Shown: piece by piece, positions 1 through 11,617 of the stretch
Layout: each line of letters starts with the position of its first letter
Numbering within the stretch: the stretch's first letter is position 1
Assembly: GCF_025024155.1 (NCBI RefSeq)
Contig: NW_026251741.1
Span: forward strand, 124,001 to 188,000
From: Gamsiella multidivaricata
Taxonomy: Eukaryota > Mortierellomycota > Mortierellomycetes > Mortierellales > Mortierellaceae
DNA length: 64,000 nucleotides
Reading direction: 5' to 3'
Program-made: the position numbers and the translations under genes
Notes under the pieces: model-generated
Databases searched by the model: none
What the model was told of the DNA's origin: nothing
Seen by the model: only the letters and a program-made list of their open reading frames with translations

Positions 1-716
1 GGATGGTCCAAGGCACTGTCCAAACTTGCGGCCAGATCCAACAAGATCGCACACGGGGCTGCCGAATCCGTTGCAGCCACGAACGGCAGGGTATCATCTC
101 CACCGTTCCATTGCGCCTCTGGCTTATCCGTTGGAGGGAAGTACTTTGAATCGAAATGGGCCGCGAACACTAAGCGGTTCTCGGCCTGGGGGTTCTTGGT
201 GAAGACTAGGTTCGTGAAGGTCTTGGGTCCGAAGGGCGTGGTCTCTGTAAACCGATCGATCTCGACGTGCCACCCTGTACCGGGCGTCCCGGGCGCACGT
301 CTGAATAACCGAGAGATACGTTCCTGGTCCTTTTGATGCTTCTTCGTCTTTGCCTTGGGATCATTTGTCCGTGGTTTGATCGGATTGTTGTGTTGGCTAT
401 CGGGTGTGTCACCTCCAGTGAGACTGGTGGTGTTGAGTTTTGAGAAGTAATCGAGGATAAAGTCTTGAACCCGGGTATTGTTTGCAGTTCCAGAGACACG
501 CGGGATCATGAAGGGGGAGAGGAGGGAGCCGTTGTAGGGATTGAAGCGGTTGGGATCTGAGGGTTCCCAGGAGGTGATGACCTCGAGGTCGGAGAGGGAT
601 GACGGACGAAGGCTCCGTTGTTGGATAGGTGTGGATGCATGGACGAAGGATACGGAGGTGGTGGTGGAGGTGAAGAGTAGGAGGGAAGGGAGGAGGAGGA
701 GGATGGGGTGATGCAT
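1..716 (-). CDS. Glutaminyl-peptide cyclotransferase (M28-family), N-terminal part, runs off the window edge
   Basis: The frame is open without intron from an ATG at 716 to base 1 (238 codons seen). The first ~27 residues form a hydrophobic signal peptide, so the enzyme probably works in the secretory pathway or outside the cell. The family cyclises N-terminal Gln/Glu to pyroglutamate using one zinc. Two family blocks are visible: AAHFDSKYFPP near residue 184 and FVAATDSAAPCAILLDLA near 211-228, in which Asp at about 216 is the expected zinc ligand. The human enzyme has closely similar HLDSKYF and TDSAVPCA blocks. A Lys-rich insertion at about residues 115-140 is longer than usual. The remaining zinc ligands lie outside the window. 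The start is the first ATG before the signal peptide. No other family fits these two blocks as well. Confidence 0.88.
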   Translation of the reverse strand, partial: MHHPILLLLPSLLLFTSTTTSVSFVHASTPIQQRSLRPSSLSDLEVITSWEPSDPNRFNPYNGSLLSPFMIPRVSGTANNTRVQDFILDYFSKLNTTSLTGGDTPDSQHNNPIKPRTNDPKAKTKKHQKDQERISRLFRRAPGTPGTGWHVEIDRFTETTPFGPKTFTNLVFTKNPQAENRLVFAAHFDSKYFPPTDKPEAQWNGGDDTLPFVAATDSAAPCAILLDLAASLDSALDH

Positions 717-1496
717 CTTGGAGGGATGATGCTTTGTGTGGTGGGGGTGGAGGTGGAGGTTGATGAGGGACCAGGGCTGTGAAATACTTCAGGGCGGGTT
801 TAAACTCCTACAAACGTGCTCTTCTCTCAGCAGCGACAGGAACCCTTGCATTAAATGATGAAACATTGCGCCGGGATCCTTCTCTCTCATACAAAAGGGT
901 GCACCGAGTCGGTACTCGGAACTCGTCAGTTGAAACCCCCAGAGTCTTCACATCCTTCCGAACAGCAACCTGTTCTGCTTGTCTGTTTCTTTCCATCACT
1001 TAACTAGCGCTCAAAATTGTTGTCTACCAGGCACTAGGCCGCATTCCCATTGTTCAGGACATTCTTGGAATCGTCGAAAAAACTCCTCAAAGAGACAGAG
1101 AGAACAATGTGTTATTCGTTTTTAGATCAGGTCGAACAGAAATAGTTTACTGACGATGAATCAGGGAAAGTGCGAAGCGCGAAAGGCCTGTAGCTGCTGC
1201 TCGCATTGGGGAGCATCGATTATCATTCTGCTAGTGCAGTATGAATGGTGGGCGAAGGAATTATAAGACGAGATCAATGGATAAAGTCATAAGCAGGAGA
1301 GATCAATTGAAGGCGCGGACCAAATGAATGAGCCGTAGTTCTCTACTCTAGTAATGTTTATCGATATTTCGCCATCCATCTGTTACAATGCATTATTGAA
1401 TCACATTGTTGGCACCGCGAAGGGCCACCTTGTTGTGTTTTATATATATATATGTTTCTTTTGAAGACGACTAACGCTTACACACAGACGATGCGA
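717..1496. other. Intergenic: 5' flank of the cyclotransferase gene and 3' flank of the LACTB2-like gene
   Basis: No gene is supported here. Short overlapping frames at 779-1003 on both strands look non-coding. A short TA run lies at about 1441-1452. Confidence 0.6.
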
Positions 1497-2652
1497 TCAA
1501 AGGCTCGCCTGCGCCTGTTGAATCGGCTCCCACACTGCGTCCGAGATTTCCTCAGCGGCCCCTCTACGGACCTTTCCATCCTGCTCCAACTTCTTGAGAT
1601 GCAACAGAACCTGGTGCTCAGCTGCAGGGTGCAGACTCGGTGGGTAGGCCTCATAGACCACTGCGACGATCTGCATTGCTGTCTTTCCTGTGTTGGGTTT
1701 GACACTACTGACGCCACTGATGCTACTGTCAGCAATGCTGCTGCCGTTGCTACTACCACCACCACTGCTTGTGAGGACGCTCAGAATCTGCTTCTCTCGA
1801 TCCAAACGGTGCGCAATGTATTCCCGAATCTTGGCCGGTCCATCTTCAATCACTGGTCCATGTCCGGGATAAATCTTGAACGGCTGGTTTCCTCCGATGG
1901 TCAATTGCCGCTCCAGCGATTTCATATAGCTGCTCAAGTCCTCAAAGACCGCCGTTCCCTGTCCCAGGACACAATCCGCCGTGAAGAGAGTGTTCTCCTC
2001 CTTGAGATAAAAACTGCAGTGGTCTGTTGTGTGGCCAGGTGTATGAAGAGTCACCAAGGTAGTTTCGTCGTCCACTATGATCTCCTGCCTGTCTGCGATC
2101 TCCAGAAACCGTGTCTCGGGATCGTCGTGTTCTGGACTTGGATATTTGAACACCTTGGGCATGACTGAAGAAGCATCGAGATCGACGAGCCCCACAGAGT
2201 GTGTGGACGACTCTGCATCGGCGGCAGAAGCGGGTGGGTCGTTGAGATGGATGTTGCGGGAGGCTAAGAACTTCATGACATCTGGAACTCCGCCGACGTG
2301 GTCATGGTGCCAATGCGAGCAAATGACCGAGGAGATAATGGAACCAGCTAGCTCCTTTTCGAGCACGGATTGAAGGAGCGAGGTATATTCGGGCACGCCC
2401 TCGCCGGTATCAAGAAGGACTTTCCGCTGGCCCTTTCCAATCAGGTATGTGTTTGTACCTGAGAAGATTCGGAAAGAAAAAAAAGGGCAATCAGCAGTGG
2501 GAACACACCGAATGAGAAGGATTCATTTGCATAGACTGTTACAGAAATGTAATCTCACCTTGGAGAGTGAATTTGCTCGGGTTAAGTCCAAGGACGCGGA
2601 CAACTCTCTCGGAGAGACGGACGATGTTGGGTAGTCTTTCGAGTGATTCCAT
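1497..2652 (-). CDS. LACTB2: Metallo-beta-lactamase-fold endoribonuclease, LACTB2 family
   Basis: Two exons, complement(1497..2458, 2559..2652), encode 351 residues; the intron has GTGAGA and AG ends and restores the family block FTLQGTNTYLIG across the junction. The metal-binding motif H80-W-H82-H-D84-H85 is intact, followed by the HTPGHTTDH and DCVLGQGT blocks and YPGHGP. The C-terminus carries the winged-helix-like segment usual for LACTB2. Family members are mitochondrial or cytosolic single-stranded RNA endonucleases; location is not obvious from this N-terminus. At 351 residues it is longer than the ~290 of animal LACTB2, partly through a Ser/Gly-rich insertion around residue 260. The start ATG at 2652 is the first in frame and matches the family N-terminus. 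Confidence 0.92.
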
Positions 2653-4174
2653 TTGTGATTGGTTAAAGGCGGTTTGGTGGTGGAGGGAGGATGAGGAAAG
2701 TGTCGCGTTGCTGAGTGGGGGTATGAAGTTTCGGAAGAATTTTGCCGTGAGTAGAGAGTATTAAAGCTGCGCGCGCTTCGGTTCGAACTCTTTTTATACC
2801 CTCCCTCCCCCTCGGCCTTGTCCACCGACCAAAAAGAGGGTTCAAGACCCCGGTTCAGTTGTGGGGCCCACAGGAAGCGAGCGTCAGCATTATCTAATGC
2901 AGCCAGGAAGATCCCTGTAACACCGTCAACACCGTGAATATGGTTTTCTAGCCTCTCCCTCATCTCGACATCAATGGATTGCAAAAGATGGTATCATCCA
3001 CAGGTCATAGGTCGAATGAAGATAGATAGATATTCACATGCACTCGATGGATAAACAGCCTGTTCTGCCACCGACAAAGAAAACGCGTCAGAATAGGTAG
3101 TAGCCTGCAAATATCGACCGGACTTCAACGCGCTGCAAGGATAGACGGACCGAGGATGCGACTTTTTCGCACGGTGCGGTCCAAGGTCCGTCGCACCATG
3201 TTTCAGACACGACGCGTCTCCACTTCTTTTTTCGCGTTGTGGCTGTGCGTGTGAGCGTGTGCCCAGGACGATTCTTTTCTCTCTCTCTCCCAAAGGCTGG
3301 ATCACCTCCCTCCATCATCCCTTATCCCATCAGAAATGACTCATCCAGCCAGTCCCAGTGCACCGGTGGAGTCTCGCCTGCTGCCCGAGACCCTTGCATA
3401 GAGGGGGTTTTTTTTAATGTGCTATGTAGATAGCATCATCAATGGCCTACTTTTTTTTCTATGGGATGACAACACAATGCCCCAATGCTAATATCCGCTC
3501 CGCATTACCCCTACAAAGTCTGTAAAGCCTGGCACCGAATCCTGAAGCTGCATCTCTGGCGCACACACACTCCGCACCAGCGCAAACAAAGCATCGCATC
3601 CTTTTTGATCCACGAAAAAGAGCGAGACGGTGTTCTGTCTGAAGTCTACCTATCTGATATCTCGTTACTTTTATCCCTCGTTTCGCAATCTTCCATCACG
3701 CCTCGGTTCCCTAGCAATACATTTTTTTTATTCTTTAATGAAGAATTCCACAGATTCGCATCCTACAATGTCAGAACCTCGCGATGTTCAGATGCAACGG
3801 CCTTTAACGAAAAAAAAAAAAAAAAAAAAAAATGACGCCTTTACCTCCTTTCCTTTGAAATTCACTGGCAAACCTGCACATGAAGACTATGATCGAGGTG
3901 GTAACACAACCTATTTGGGCTCAACTTGGTCATGTCAAGGATTGAGACGCATTGCGACGCGACTACGGTTTATGATGGCGGAAGAGTGCCGCGGATAAGG
4001 CCTTGAATAGAATGAGGCGTTTGCAAGGATCTGGGTGCGCTCAGAGTTCCCTGGAATGGGATGACGGTGCGTTTTTTGGGGGAGATTGGCCGTCCGAGCA
4101 GAGACTGTTCTAAAAAAAGCATCAGGGCACTGAAGCTTTAGGTCATATATGAGGTTCGAGTAGACTACCTGTGG
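2653..4174. other. Intergenic 1.5 kb, no gene supported
   Basis: Only short frames without recognisable content. An A23 run occupies 3810-3832. The first ~120 bases are presumably the promoter of the LACTB2-like gene. Confidence 0.5.
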
Positions 4175-4858
4175 TTAATCAAGCAAAGTAGGGATGCAAC
4201 CTGTACGCCCACCGGAACTGTCCAACACATGCACTGGCTGCATGCGACTGTAGTTCACAAACAATATCTTGGGGAAGAGGGAGAGAAGGGAGGAGGTTTC
4301 TCCTACAGGTCTGAACTTGGAAACACCTTGGATTCCGGATCCCTCTCGACTCTGACCCCAAAGCTGCCTCGCCTGAAAGAGTCTGGACATGAGCGGTGCC
4401 ATCCTCTCGTATACTTGACTGACCTGACCAAGATTCTCTAGCCCATAGCCCCCACGTCCATACTCGGACTTCAAAATCAAAAAGTCAGTTCTCACTTCAT
4501 AGATACCATAGCCGTTGGCCTCGCTTCCGAATCTGTCCTTAAAATTTTGACACCCTGGTGCCTTGGGGGTCGCACCATCGATGCTTACGGTTCCACTCCT
4601 GGATTTCTCACTCGGGAGTGCGGCATGGGACAACTGGCGATTTTTGGAGCAGCCGGCTTTGGGTGTTGAATCTCTCGAGGCTTGCGAAGCTGCGGACGGA
4701 CGGGGAGGCAGGAGCATGTTGGATAAAGAAACATTGGTCAGTATTGAGGACGTTAAAGGCGAAAGGCTTTCACGAGGACAAGGCAATCGAGAACAATTCG
4801 ATGGTGGACTTGAAGAGGAAGCGTCCGGGGGATCGGATGCTATATCGAAACAACCCAT
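4175..4858 (-). CDS. Hypothetical protein, 227 residues
   Basis: Single-exon frame from ATG 4858. The first half is Ser/Pro-rich and likely disordered; the second half has a more ordinary mix of residues (GYGIYEVRTDFLILK and nearby). The protein starts MGC, which could allow N-myristoylation plus palmitoylation, but residue 6 is Ile rather than Ser/Thr, so this is weak. I do not recognise a family. It sits tail-side of UTP21 on the same strand, 199 bases away. It may be a real lineage-specific gene, an exon of a larger gene, or chance; overlapping plus-strand frames of about 100 codons lower confidence. Confidence 0.3.
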   Translation of the reverse strand: MGCFDIASDPPDASSSSPPSNCSRLPCPRESLSPLTSSILTNVSLSNMLLPPRPSAASQASRDSTPKAGCSKNRQLSHAALPSEKSRSGTVSIDGATPKAPGCQNFKDRFGSEANGYGIYEVRTDFLILKSEYGRGGYGLENLGQVSQVYERMAPLMSRLFQARQLWGQSREGSGIQGVSKFRPVGETSSLLSLFPKILFVNYSRMQPVHVLDSSGGRTGCIPTLLD

Positions 4859-5057
4859 AGATCCTGGCAAATAGCCGAAAAATAAAATAGAAAAAAATAA
4901 AATACAGATTGCTTGTTATCGATTGAACAATGCAAAGGTGCGGGGGGAGTTTATTTTAATAAAACGGTACTATGAACGAGTAATGGGAAGAGATGAAGAG
5001 AATCTAATGCTGGTCGAGTGCTTGTGCGGACAAAAAATATATAAAAAAAAAAAGGAA

Positions 5058-8000
5058 TTATGCCTTGGTCCTCATAAATTCAATCAAGCAGAGTGTACTC
5101 TGGAACAGCTCTTCCAACCGTTTCCACTCCCGCTGATGTTCCGATACCAACCGCCTCAACCGCATGCTGACACTCAAGGGACCTGCCTTCGTAGCATTAA
5201 CTTTGACTTTCAACTTTCTGCTGTTGCTGCGCTCGTCATCATCATCGTCGTCGCTCTCCATCTCACTATCCTCGTCTTCGTCATCTTCGTCGTCCTCGTC
5301 TTCATCATCCAATCCAGCGTCCGGGTTGGCCACCAGTACATCGCCATGGATCCTCAAGAACAGGTTCAGGTATGCCTCTGCCAACTCAAAATCCCTCCTC
5401 ATGCTCAGCAGATACTCGATAGCCTCCAAGAAGTACCTCGGCTCCGCCAGGTCGTTATCCAGTGACATGGACCTCAACTCGAAATCCACAGCCGAGGGAT
5501 TCAGTGTCTTGAGGTGGTCAAAGAAATCAGAGTAATCGCGCTCGACCACCACCGTCTGTTGATCCTTCTGACCCGCGTTCACTATATGGTGTGTCGCTCT
5601 AGTGTTGTGGCCTCTCTTAAGAAGCGTCATAAAGACCGTCTCGGGCTGGAGCATGCCCATGCGGATCATCTTGGTGTCTGCCACATGTGCCCGCTCCTCG
5701 TCCTCCTTGGTGGCCACAAACTTGGGCTCAACACCAGGCAATGTGTTCAAGAAGAAGGGTGCCTTTTCGGGCGCCTTGGGAGCCTCCTTGGGCTTGTTCC
5801 TGGCCTTGATCACGTCCAAATTCAGCAATGTCTGCCACTTGGATTTCGGAAGGAGTGAGAGCGTGATCATCTGCTCTGTCAGTTGTTCTGGTGTCTCAAT
5901 TGTTGGCTCCAGAGCGAGAACCTCCTCGTTGGTCGTGTAAATGTTTTCGACTGATGCAGAGTAAAATTATAGACGCGGAACAAGGGTACGACAGCTTGTC
6001 AGCAACCATGTGGAATAACGAAAATTGTCATGGACTGTCAATAAACACAACAAAAAATGTATGCCTTACCTTCATCACCATCGTCCTCCATTGTAGACGA
6101 GGTAGGCAGACCGACACGGATGACATCGTCCTCAGTAATGCTCCTCAATGACACAGTCGTGAACTGCATGCGGTTCGCCCACAAAAAGATACCAACATTG
6201 TCCACATGCGCCGTAGCCAGATAGTCTCCTGTAGGCGAAAAGGACAAACTCGTCGCAATGCTCTCGCATCTGAAAATGTCGACCATATGTCCCGTGGGCA
6301 GATCCCAGGTGCGGATCGTAGCATCCAAAGATGAAGACACCAGCCAGTGGCCATCAGGACTGAACGTCTGTTATAGGATAAAATATGGTTAATACGACGA
6401 GCACCTCCATATTGCAGTAAGATCGCATCTAAAAATGCAACCAACTAATGTCGACAATACATATGAGAACACCTTACCATGTCAGTAATACGGTTCGAGT
6501 GACCCCAGAACTCACGGACGACACGACGATTCTCGATATCGACAATACGTATGCATAGATCATCGCAAATGACCGCCAAGATATTGTTTTCAGGGTAGAG
6601 CAGCAAATGGGTGATGGGCGAAGGCATCTCCATGGTATGTTCGCACTTTCCGGACTTGATATCCCACAACTTCAACAGTCCATCCAACGATCCCGAGACA
6701 AGGCTCTTGTTCAAGCGATCCGACTGGAGCCCCGTCACAGCCTTGCTGTGGCCATCCTCAGAAAAGGAACGGCGGTGGATCCCAGACTGCATGTTGAACA
6801 TATCAATGCCTCCAGATGCCGAGCCCACAAAGCCAAAGTTTCCGCATGTGCTGATGGCGACAGTCTTGGTTGAGGATCCATCCTTGGGGGTCATGAGGTG
6901 AGATCCTAAAACCTTTCGTTGGTAGTTCCATGAGCGTACGCCCGGCTCGTTCCAATGAGCCGTCAAGATGTTGTCCCACTCCTTCTCCTTGGCTGGTGCT
7001 GCTGCGACAGTCGTGATCAGGGGCAGCTTGAGCTCGTCAATCTTGAGGTTCAGCAACCTTGACTTTTTACTCAGCGATCCCTGCGACAATTCGACTGATT
7101 GTGAATCACGGACGGTCGAAAAAGCCCTCAACGAACGATCACGACCAGCAGAGAGAATAAAGTGTCCATCCTCGCCGTAATAATTGATGTGTGTTGGGGG
7201 TTGGTGGTGGCCGCTCCTAGACTTCAAAAGACGGGGTAGACCATCCAAGCTGTCAAAGATCCACTGCTTCACAGAGTTGTCGGCTCCTGAGGTCATCAAG
7301 ATGGGCTGTCCGTTCAAAAACTGGATAGAAGGGATCGTTCCATCGTGGGCACCCTTCATCACATGGAGCACTTTTTGCCGATCCAAATCCCAGAGTGCGA
7401 TGTCACCGTACATGTTCGCGGTAGCCATCACATGCTGATCATCTATAGGTGAGTAAAGATGGGTATAGGCATTAGATAGAAGACTTAATTGGGTTGTACA
7501 GATCCAAAGCCATTGACGTCCTTGCGCGCCTACCTGTGCGGAAAGATACAGCTGTGACCTTTCCTTCTTGCCTCATGGTCATGATGGTGGTATCTGTCCT
7601 GATGTTATGAAGAACGACCGAGCCGTCCAAAAGACCGACCGCAATAACGTCGACAACAGGTGACTGGGTGAAGCAGGTGACAGGCGAGTTGAATCCCTTG
7701 AAAGCATAGACCATTGTGCTGGTGCGAATGTTCCAGAGCTGCATTGTCCCCTGGTTGCTTCCAATGAGGACCTTATTGAGGTATGTGCTGGGGTGGATAA
7801 GGGTTGTAACTGTGAATGAAGAGTCAAAGTCGATGGTGGTGTAGAGCTCTATTCGGTAAAATGGATTGAAACGATATTAGCTACTACTAGGACCTTGTTA
7901 CAGTGTACTTCATCAAGTTCAGCCTTCTCCTTCGTCAAAATATTTACCTCCAGTGCTATGGTCGTTCAACTTGACGGTATTGTCACTGCAGATTGAAATA

Positions 8001-8502
8001 ATGTGTTGGCCAAAGATCTCCAGTGATACTATTGAAAGTCTAGGATCTGTCCCGCATGAGAACCGACCGACTTCCTTTGCTCGCTTGTACGAAACAACAT
8101 CAGATCCGCATGCTACAAAGACCAGATCGCCGAGTACTGCCAAAGCCGTGATAGGTGTCGATGTATGTGCTCCTGATCATTTTTTTCCCCCCCCAAAATT
8201 GAAAATTAGATCCTTGTTAGTTCATTCGCACAGTGTACATCAGCATTAGATATCAAACTGCCGAATATTCCTTCGCTGGTTCCTATGAACATACCGACAA
8301 AGAGCAGATTCATCTTGGCGACGTCGTAGATATGGAAGGTCGTGCCAACGCAGGTCGTCAGGAAGTACGCCTGGCCTTTGGCCTGGATGTTGAAGGGGAT
8401 CTCATTGGTGACATATCCAATGGCTCGAAAAGGTACAAAGAGGCGTGGGGCCACTGCCTTTGGGGCCTCTGTGCGTGCCTTCTTTTGAGGGATGCCAAAC
8501 AT
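5058..8502 (-). CDS. UTP21: U3 snoRNP / SSU processome WD40 protein UTP21 (WDR36)
   Basis: Six exons, complement(5058..5950, 6070..6367, 6478..7442, 7534..7848, 7948..8172, 8295..8502), encode 967 residues, close to yeast (939) and human (951). All introns are short GT-AG and phases agree. The start MFGIPQKK at 8502 begins the conserved N-terminus (RLFVPFRAIGYVT). Many WD repeats follow, such as QLWNIR, ALWDLD, LKLWDI and TIRTWDLP. The last ~270 residues are the UTP21-specific C-terminal domain (LSLLPKSKWQTLLNLDVIK), with a strongly acidic Asp/Glu tract before the end. The family acts in the nucleolus in early 18S pre-rRNA processing, where the tandem propellers scaffold the UTP-B complex. 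Nothing unusual is seen apart from the long acidic tract. Confidence 0.96.
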
Positions 8503-8934
8503 GGTGAACGGGAAGGTGTTATGTGTCGTATGTCCTGTCGAGCTGTCGAATGTAACGTGGAAAACAGCTAGAGCAGAGAAAGACCAAGGTCGTCGTCGAA
8601 TGGGGTGATGAAAGGATGGGATGCCTAGGCCAGCAGCGGGACACACGAGCTGCAGCTTTTTTTTTTTTTTTTGTATGCTATGAGTAAACATAAGCCACTA
8701 CTGCTAAACAAATTTGGTGGCAACGGTTAAGTAGTGCGGAGAATGAAGAAGAGAGTAACGAACGTAGAAATAGCAGCTGAAGATGTGGCATCTCTCTTTG
8801 GACAAGATAGCGCGACACGGATACTTTCTACGTCGATTGCCTGCAAATTACAGCAGAGTCAACTTCCTATATGGCCCTTCGATTCCATTCCGTTTGCGAA
8901 TATATCGTTTATTGGGTTGAGCGCTGACTACATG
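8503..8934. other. Intergenic: 5' flank of UTP21, 3' flank of the PEX39-like gene
   Basis: No gene seen. A T-run of about 15 lies near 8658-8672. Confidence 0.6.
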
Positions 8935-9967
8935 TTACGCCGTGGACTCTTGAGTGGACTCTGGGGCTGTTGTCGCAGAGGTATCAGTGGTCGATGCTGT
9001 AGTAGCTACAGCAGCGGCAGCCTTCTTTTGTTCCCATGGCTTCGGCTTAGGGGCCAACTTGGCTTCACTAGGTGTTCCTTCCGCCAGATTGTTTGGAATT
9101 TGGCGGATGCCTACAGAAGAAAAGACGAAAAAATAAAATAAAAAATCAGTGTGTTTGTGTTGACCGCCATTTTCAGCTAACATTGACACGACGCCTTTCT
9201 CTGTTACAAGTCTGCATAGACATCCTACCTGGGATGGGTTTTCCTGCCGCGATCAGCTCACAAATCTCCTGGAACGATTTTGGATAGGTTGGATCTGGTA
9301 TCGAAAGAAACAGAAACAGTAAGGATCTTTTATCCGAGTACCAATAGACTGAAATGAAAATCATTTCAAGGGTTGTCTGGGTTGATGTTGCTTACCTGCA
9401 GACGTTGCTGCAGATGCTGGGTCAGAGGATTGAGATTCCACTGCCATGCTAGTAGTATCGCTCTCCGAAGATGCCATTTTCGATTCTTCTGATGATGCAC
9501 CGGCATTGGTCGATTTCTGCGCACGCCATGCCTTGTATTGGTTGTAATCAAAGCTTTGGACAAATCTGTCCATAATATCGTACAGAGAACAAAGTTAGTG
9601 GGCACATATATTGACGACGGACGCGTGGGAGTCCGCGGAAACATTGTTCACGATGATTGATAGATCCTTTTCCTCGCTTACCGAGTAAAATAAAAATATT
9701 TGGCGTTCTCTATAGCATCCCGCTGCTCCTTCTCCGACTTGTTTTGGTTGTTGCTAACAATTGACTTGAGACCGCTCTACGTTGTTGTCCAGACAAGGAG
9801 AAACATGTTTTTTTTTCAGTTGCTTTTGGTCCTGACAATGATGCATTCGAATTTCTTCTGTTTGTTTGTTCCTCCGGAGCTGCTGCACCCATTACCTGAA
9901 AGGTTGAGTCATTCTCAAAGTCGTAGCTTTCGAACCTTTCAAAGACCTGCTGTTGTGATGCTGCCAT
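8935..9967 (-). CDS. PEX39: Small KPWE-domain peroxin, PEX39-like
   Basis: Five exons, complement(8935..9110, 9229..9294, 9396..9565, 9682..9776, 9896..9967), give 192 residues with consistent phases. The N-terminus has FERFESYDFENDSTFQSGL and AIENAKYFYFTRFVQSFD, a conserved helical block. The C-terminal block PTYPKSFQEICELIAAGKPIPGIRQIPNNL (split by the last intron) ends in KPWE at residues 158-161. From known biology, this KPWE domain occurs at the C-terminus of some fungal Pex14 proteins and in the small peroxin PEX39, which helps PEX7-dependent (PTS2) import into peroxisomes. The short length and absence of a Pex14 N-domain point to PEX39. The tail after KPWE is Ala/Thr-rich and low complexity. 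The alternative is a stand-alone KPWE protein of other function. The assignment rests on motif memory, not a search. Confidence 0.72.
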
Positions 9968-10291
9968 CGTTTCCTTTGTCGTTTTTTGTCATGAAACGAT
10001 TTCGTGGCCAAAAAACGCAGTTTATCCTTTATCTATCACGTGTAAGTTAGGATGAAGGTATTGTGGCAAAGTCAGAGTCGGGGCTCATTTTCTTGCACCT
10101 TATCTCTGTAAACCCACTCGTGCCTTTCCCATTGGGACATATGAAGAGAGATCTTTGAGTGTTCATAACTGTAATAAGAAACTTGGTCTATATATACAAA
10201 TGCATATGGTTCTAAGAGTCTTGTGTATCATGCAGAGAGGGATGATTGTGGTGATATATCGATGGCACATGCTTCTGGATGGGGAAGAGTT
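9968..10291. other. Intergenic 324 bases, no gene seen
   Basis: Upstream of the PEX39-like gene and downstream of the desaturase; no coding or RNA gene recognised. Confidence 0.6.
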
Positions 10292-11617
10292 TTAGTGCTT
10301 GTAAAAGACAACTTCACCCTCGTCCTCAACAAATTTGCATTGTCGCCAGTTGCGGTAGAGGGCCTTGGCGATCGGTGTGTCATCCTGGAGATAGTACTTG
10401 CCAAGCTTGGCCTTCAAGTGCTTGGTGGCCTCAACGGCGTTGTAGAAGGGCATCTGAGAGAACATGTGGTGGCACTGATGCGAGTCGCCGATGTGGTGGT
10501 GCAGGTGATCAACAATCTTGCCAAAGGAGCGGTCGACGGTGCAGGCAGCTCCACGCTGGAAGTTCCAGACGTTGTCGCGGAAGTGGGGGACCATGGGGTC
10601 GGTGTGCTGGAGGTAAGTGATGCAGACGATCCAGGCATTGACACCAAGGTAAGGGATGCCATAGTACATGAAAACGGTCAGGGGCGAGAAGACAATCGAG
10701 AGATAGGTCAAGATCGAGACCATGGCGACAATACCGCAGTTCGAGTAGAAAATGTTCTTGGCCTGGTGGGGCTCGAAAAGAGGGGCGATGGTTTGGAAGT
10801 GGTTGACCCAGTGAGGCGCCTCCTGACCAGACATGTTCTTGATCAGATAAAGAGGCCAGCCAAAGGTCAGGATCAAGACGAGGACGATAAGGGTGTAGAG
10901 AGGCGTCTCAGCAAAGATAGACTCTTCATGGTCGTGGTGATGATCCAGTTCAGAGAGGTCATCCTGGTTCTTCTTTTCCAGTGGAGGGAGACCCAAGTAT
11001 GAGCGGGTGGCGGGAATAAAGACCACGTCCTTGGTCATGGATCCGGTACCCTTGTGGTGCTTAGAGTGGGACATTTGCCATGCTTGGTATGGGACCAGGA
11101 GAGCCGAGTGGAGGGTCCAGCCAAAGATGGTGTTGACGGTCTTGTTGTCCGAGAAAGCGCCATGGCCGCACTCTATAATTGTCGAATTGAAGTATCAGTA
11201 ATATTTTTTTAAGTCCAGAGATGCCGATCTGTGTTCGCAGCGACGGTTGACTAATTTTTCGCTGTTGATTTGTTTTGATGTCTTACCGTGAGCTAAAATC
11301 CAGGGACCAACCATCACAGTGCCCTGAATGATCCAGTAAGCGATCCAGGCAGGGATTCGCAGGGCGAGCGAGGGCAGGGTCTCAATGAAGGTAGCACAAT
11401 AAAAGACGGCGGCGATTGTGATCAGATCCTTGGCGACGTGCATGATGGATTTGGTGGTGTCGCGGACAAAGAGGTGGGCAGGGATGGCATCACGGATTTC
11501 CTTGATGGTGAAGTCCATGGGCATGTAGCCTTGCTCGTAGTTGCTCTTGGTCTGGGGCTCGCCTTGGAGGACGATCCTGTGACGGATAGACTCTTCGATA
11601 ACGTTTGGGGGAGCCAT
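10292..11617 (-). CDS. Omega-3 (delta-15/delta-17) fatty acid desaturase, membrane-bound
   Basis: Two exons, complement(10292..11172, 11287..11617), encode 403 residues, the length of the Mortierella alpina omega-3 desaturase as I recall it. The intron splits the Glu codon of the first His box. The three His boxes that bind the di-iron centre are intact: HECGH 110-114, HSKHH 146-150 and HQCHH 342-346. Blocks such as [31 protein letters not shown] and [11 protein letters not shown] match the omega-3 rather than the delta-12 paralogue, which has a different N-terminus and third-box context. The enzyme sits in the ER membrane and adds an n-3 double bond to C18 and C20 acyl chains, giving alpha-linolenic acid and EPA. 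A His/Asp/Glu-rich loop ([10 protein letters not shown]) lies between boxes two and three. Confidence 0.95.

Noticed and set aside
1452..2168. 238-codon plus-strand frame opposite the LACTB2-like gene
   Set aside because: Antisense to a gene with intact catalytic motifs; composition mirrors the coding strand and no domain is seen.
5164..5535. Ser-rich plus-strand frame opposite the UTP21 acidic tract
   Set aside because: It is the complement of Asp/Glu codons in a conserved gene.
10223..11002. 259-codon plus-strand frame opposite the desaturase
   Set aside because: Antisense shadow of a highly conserved gene; the Val/Asp-rich product has no family features.
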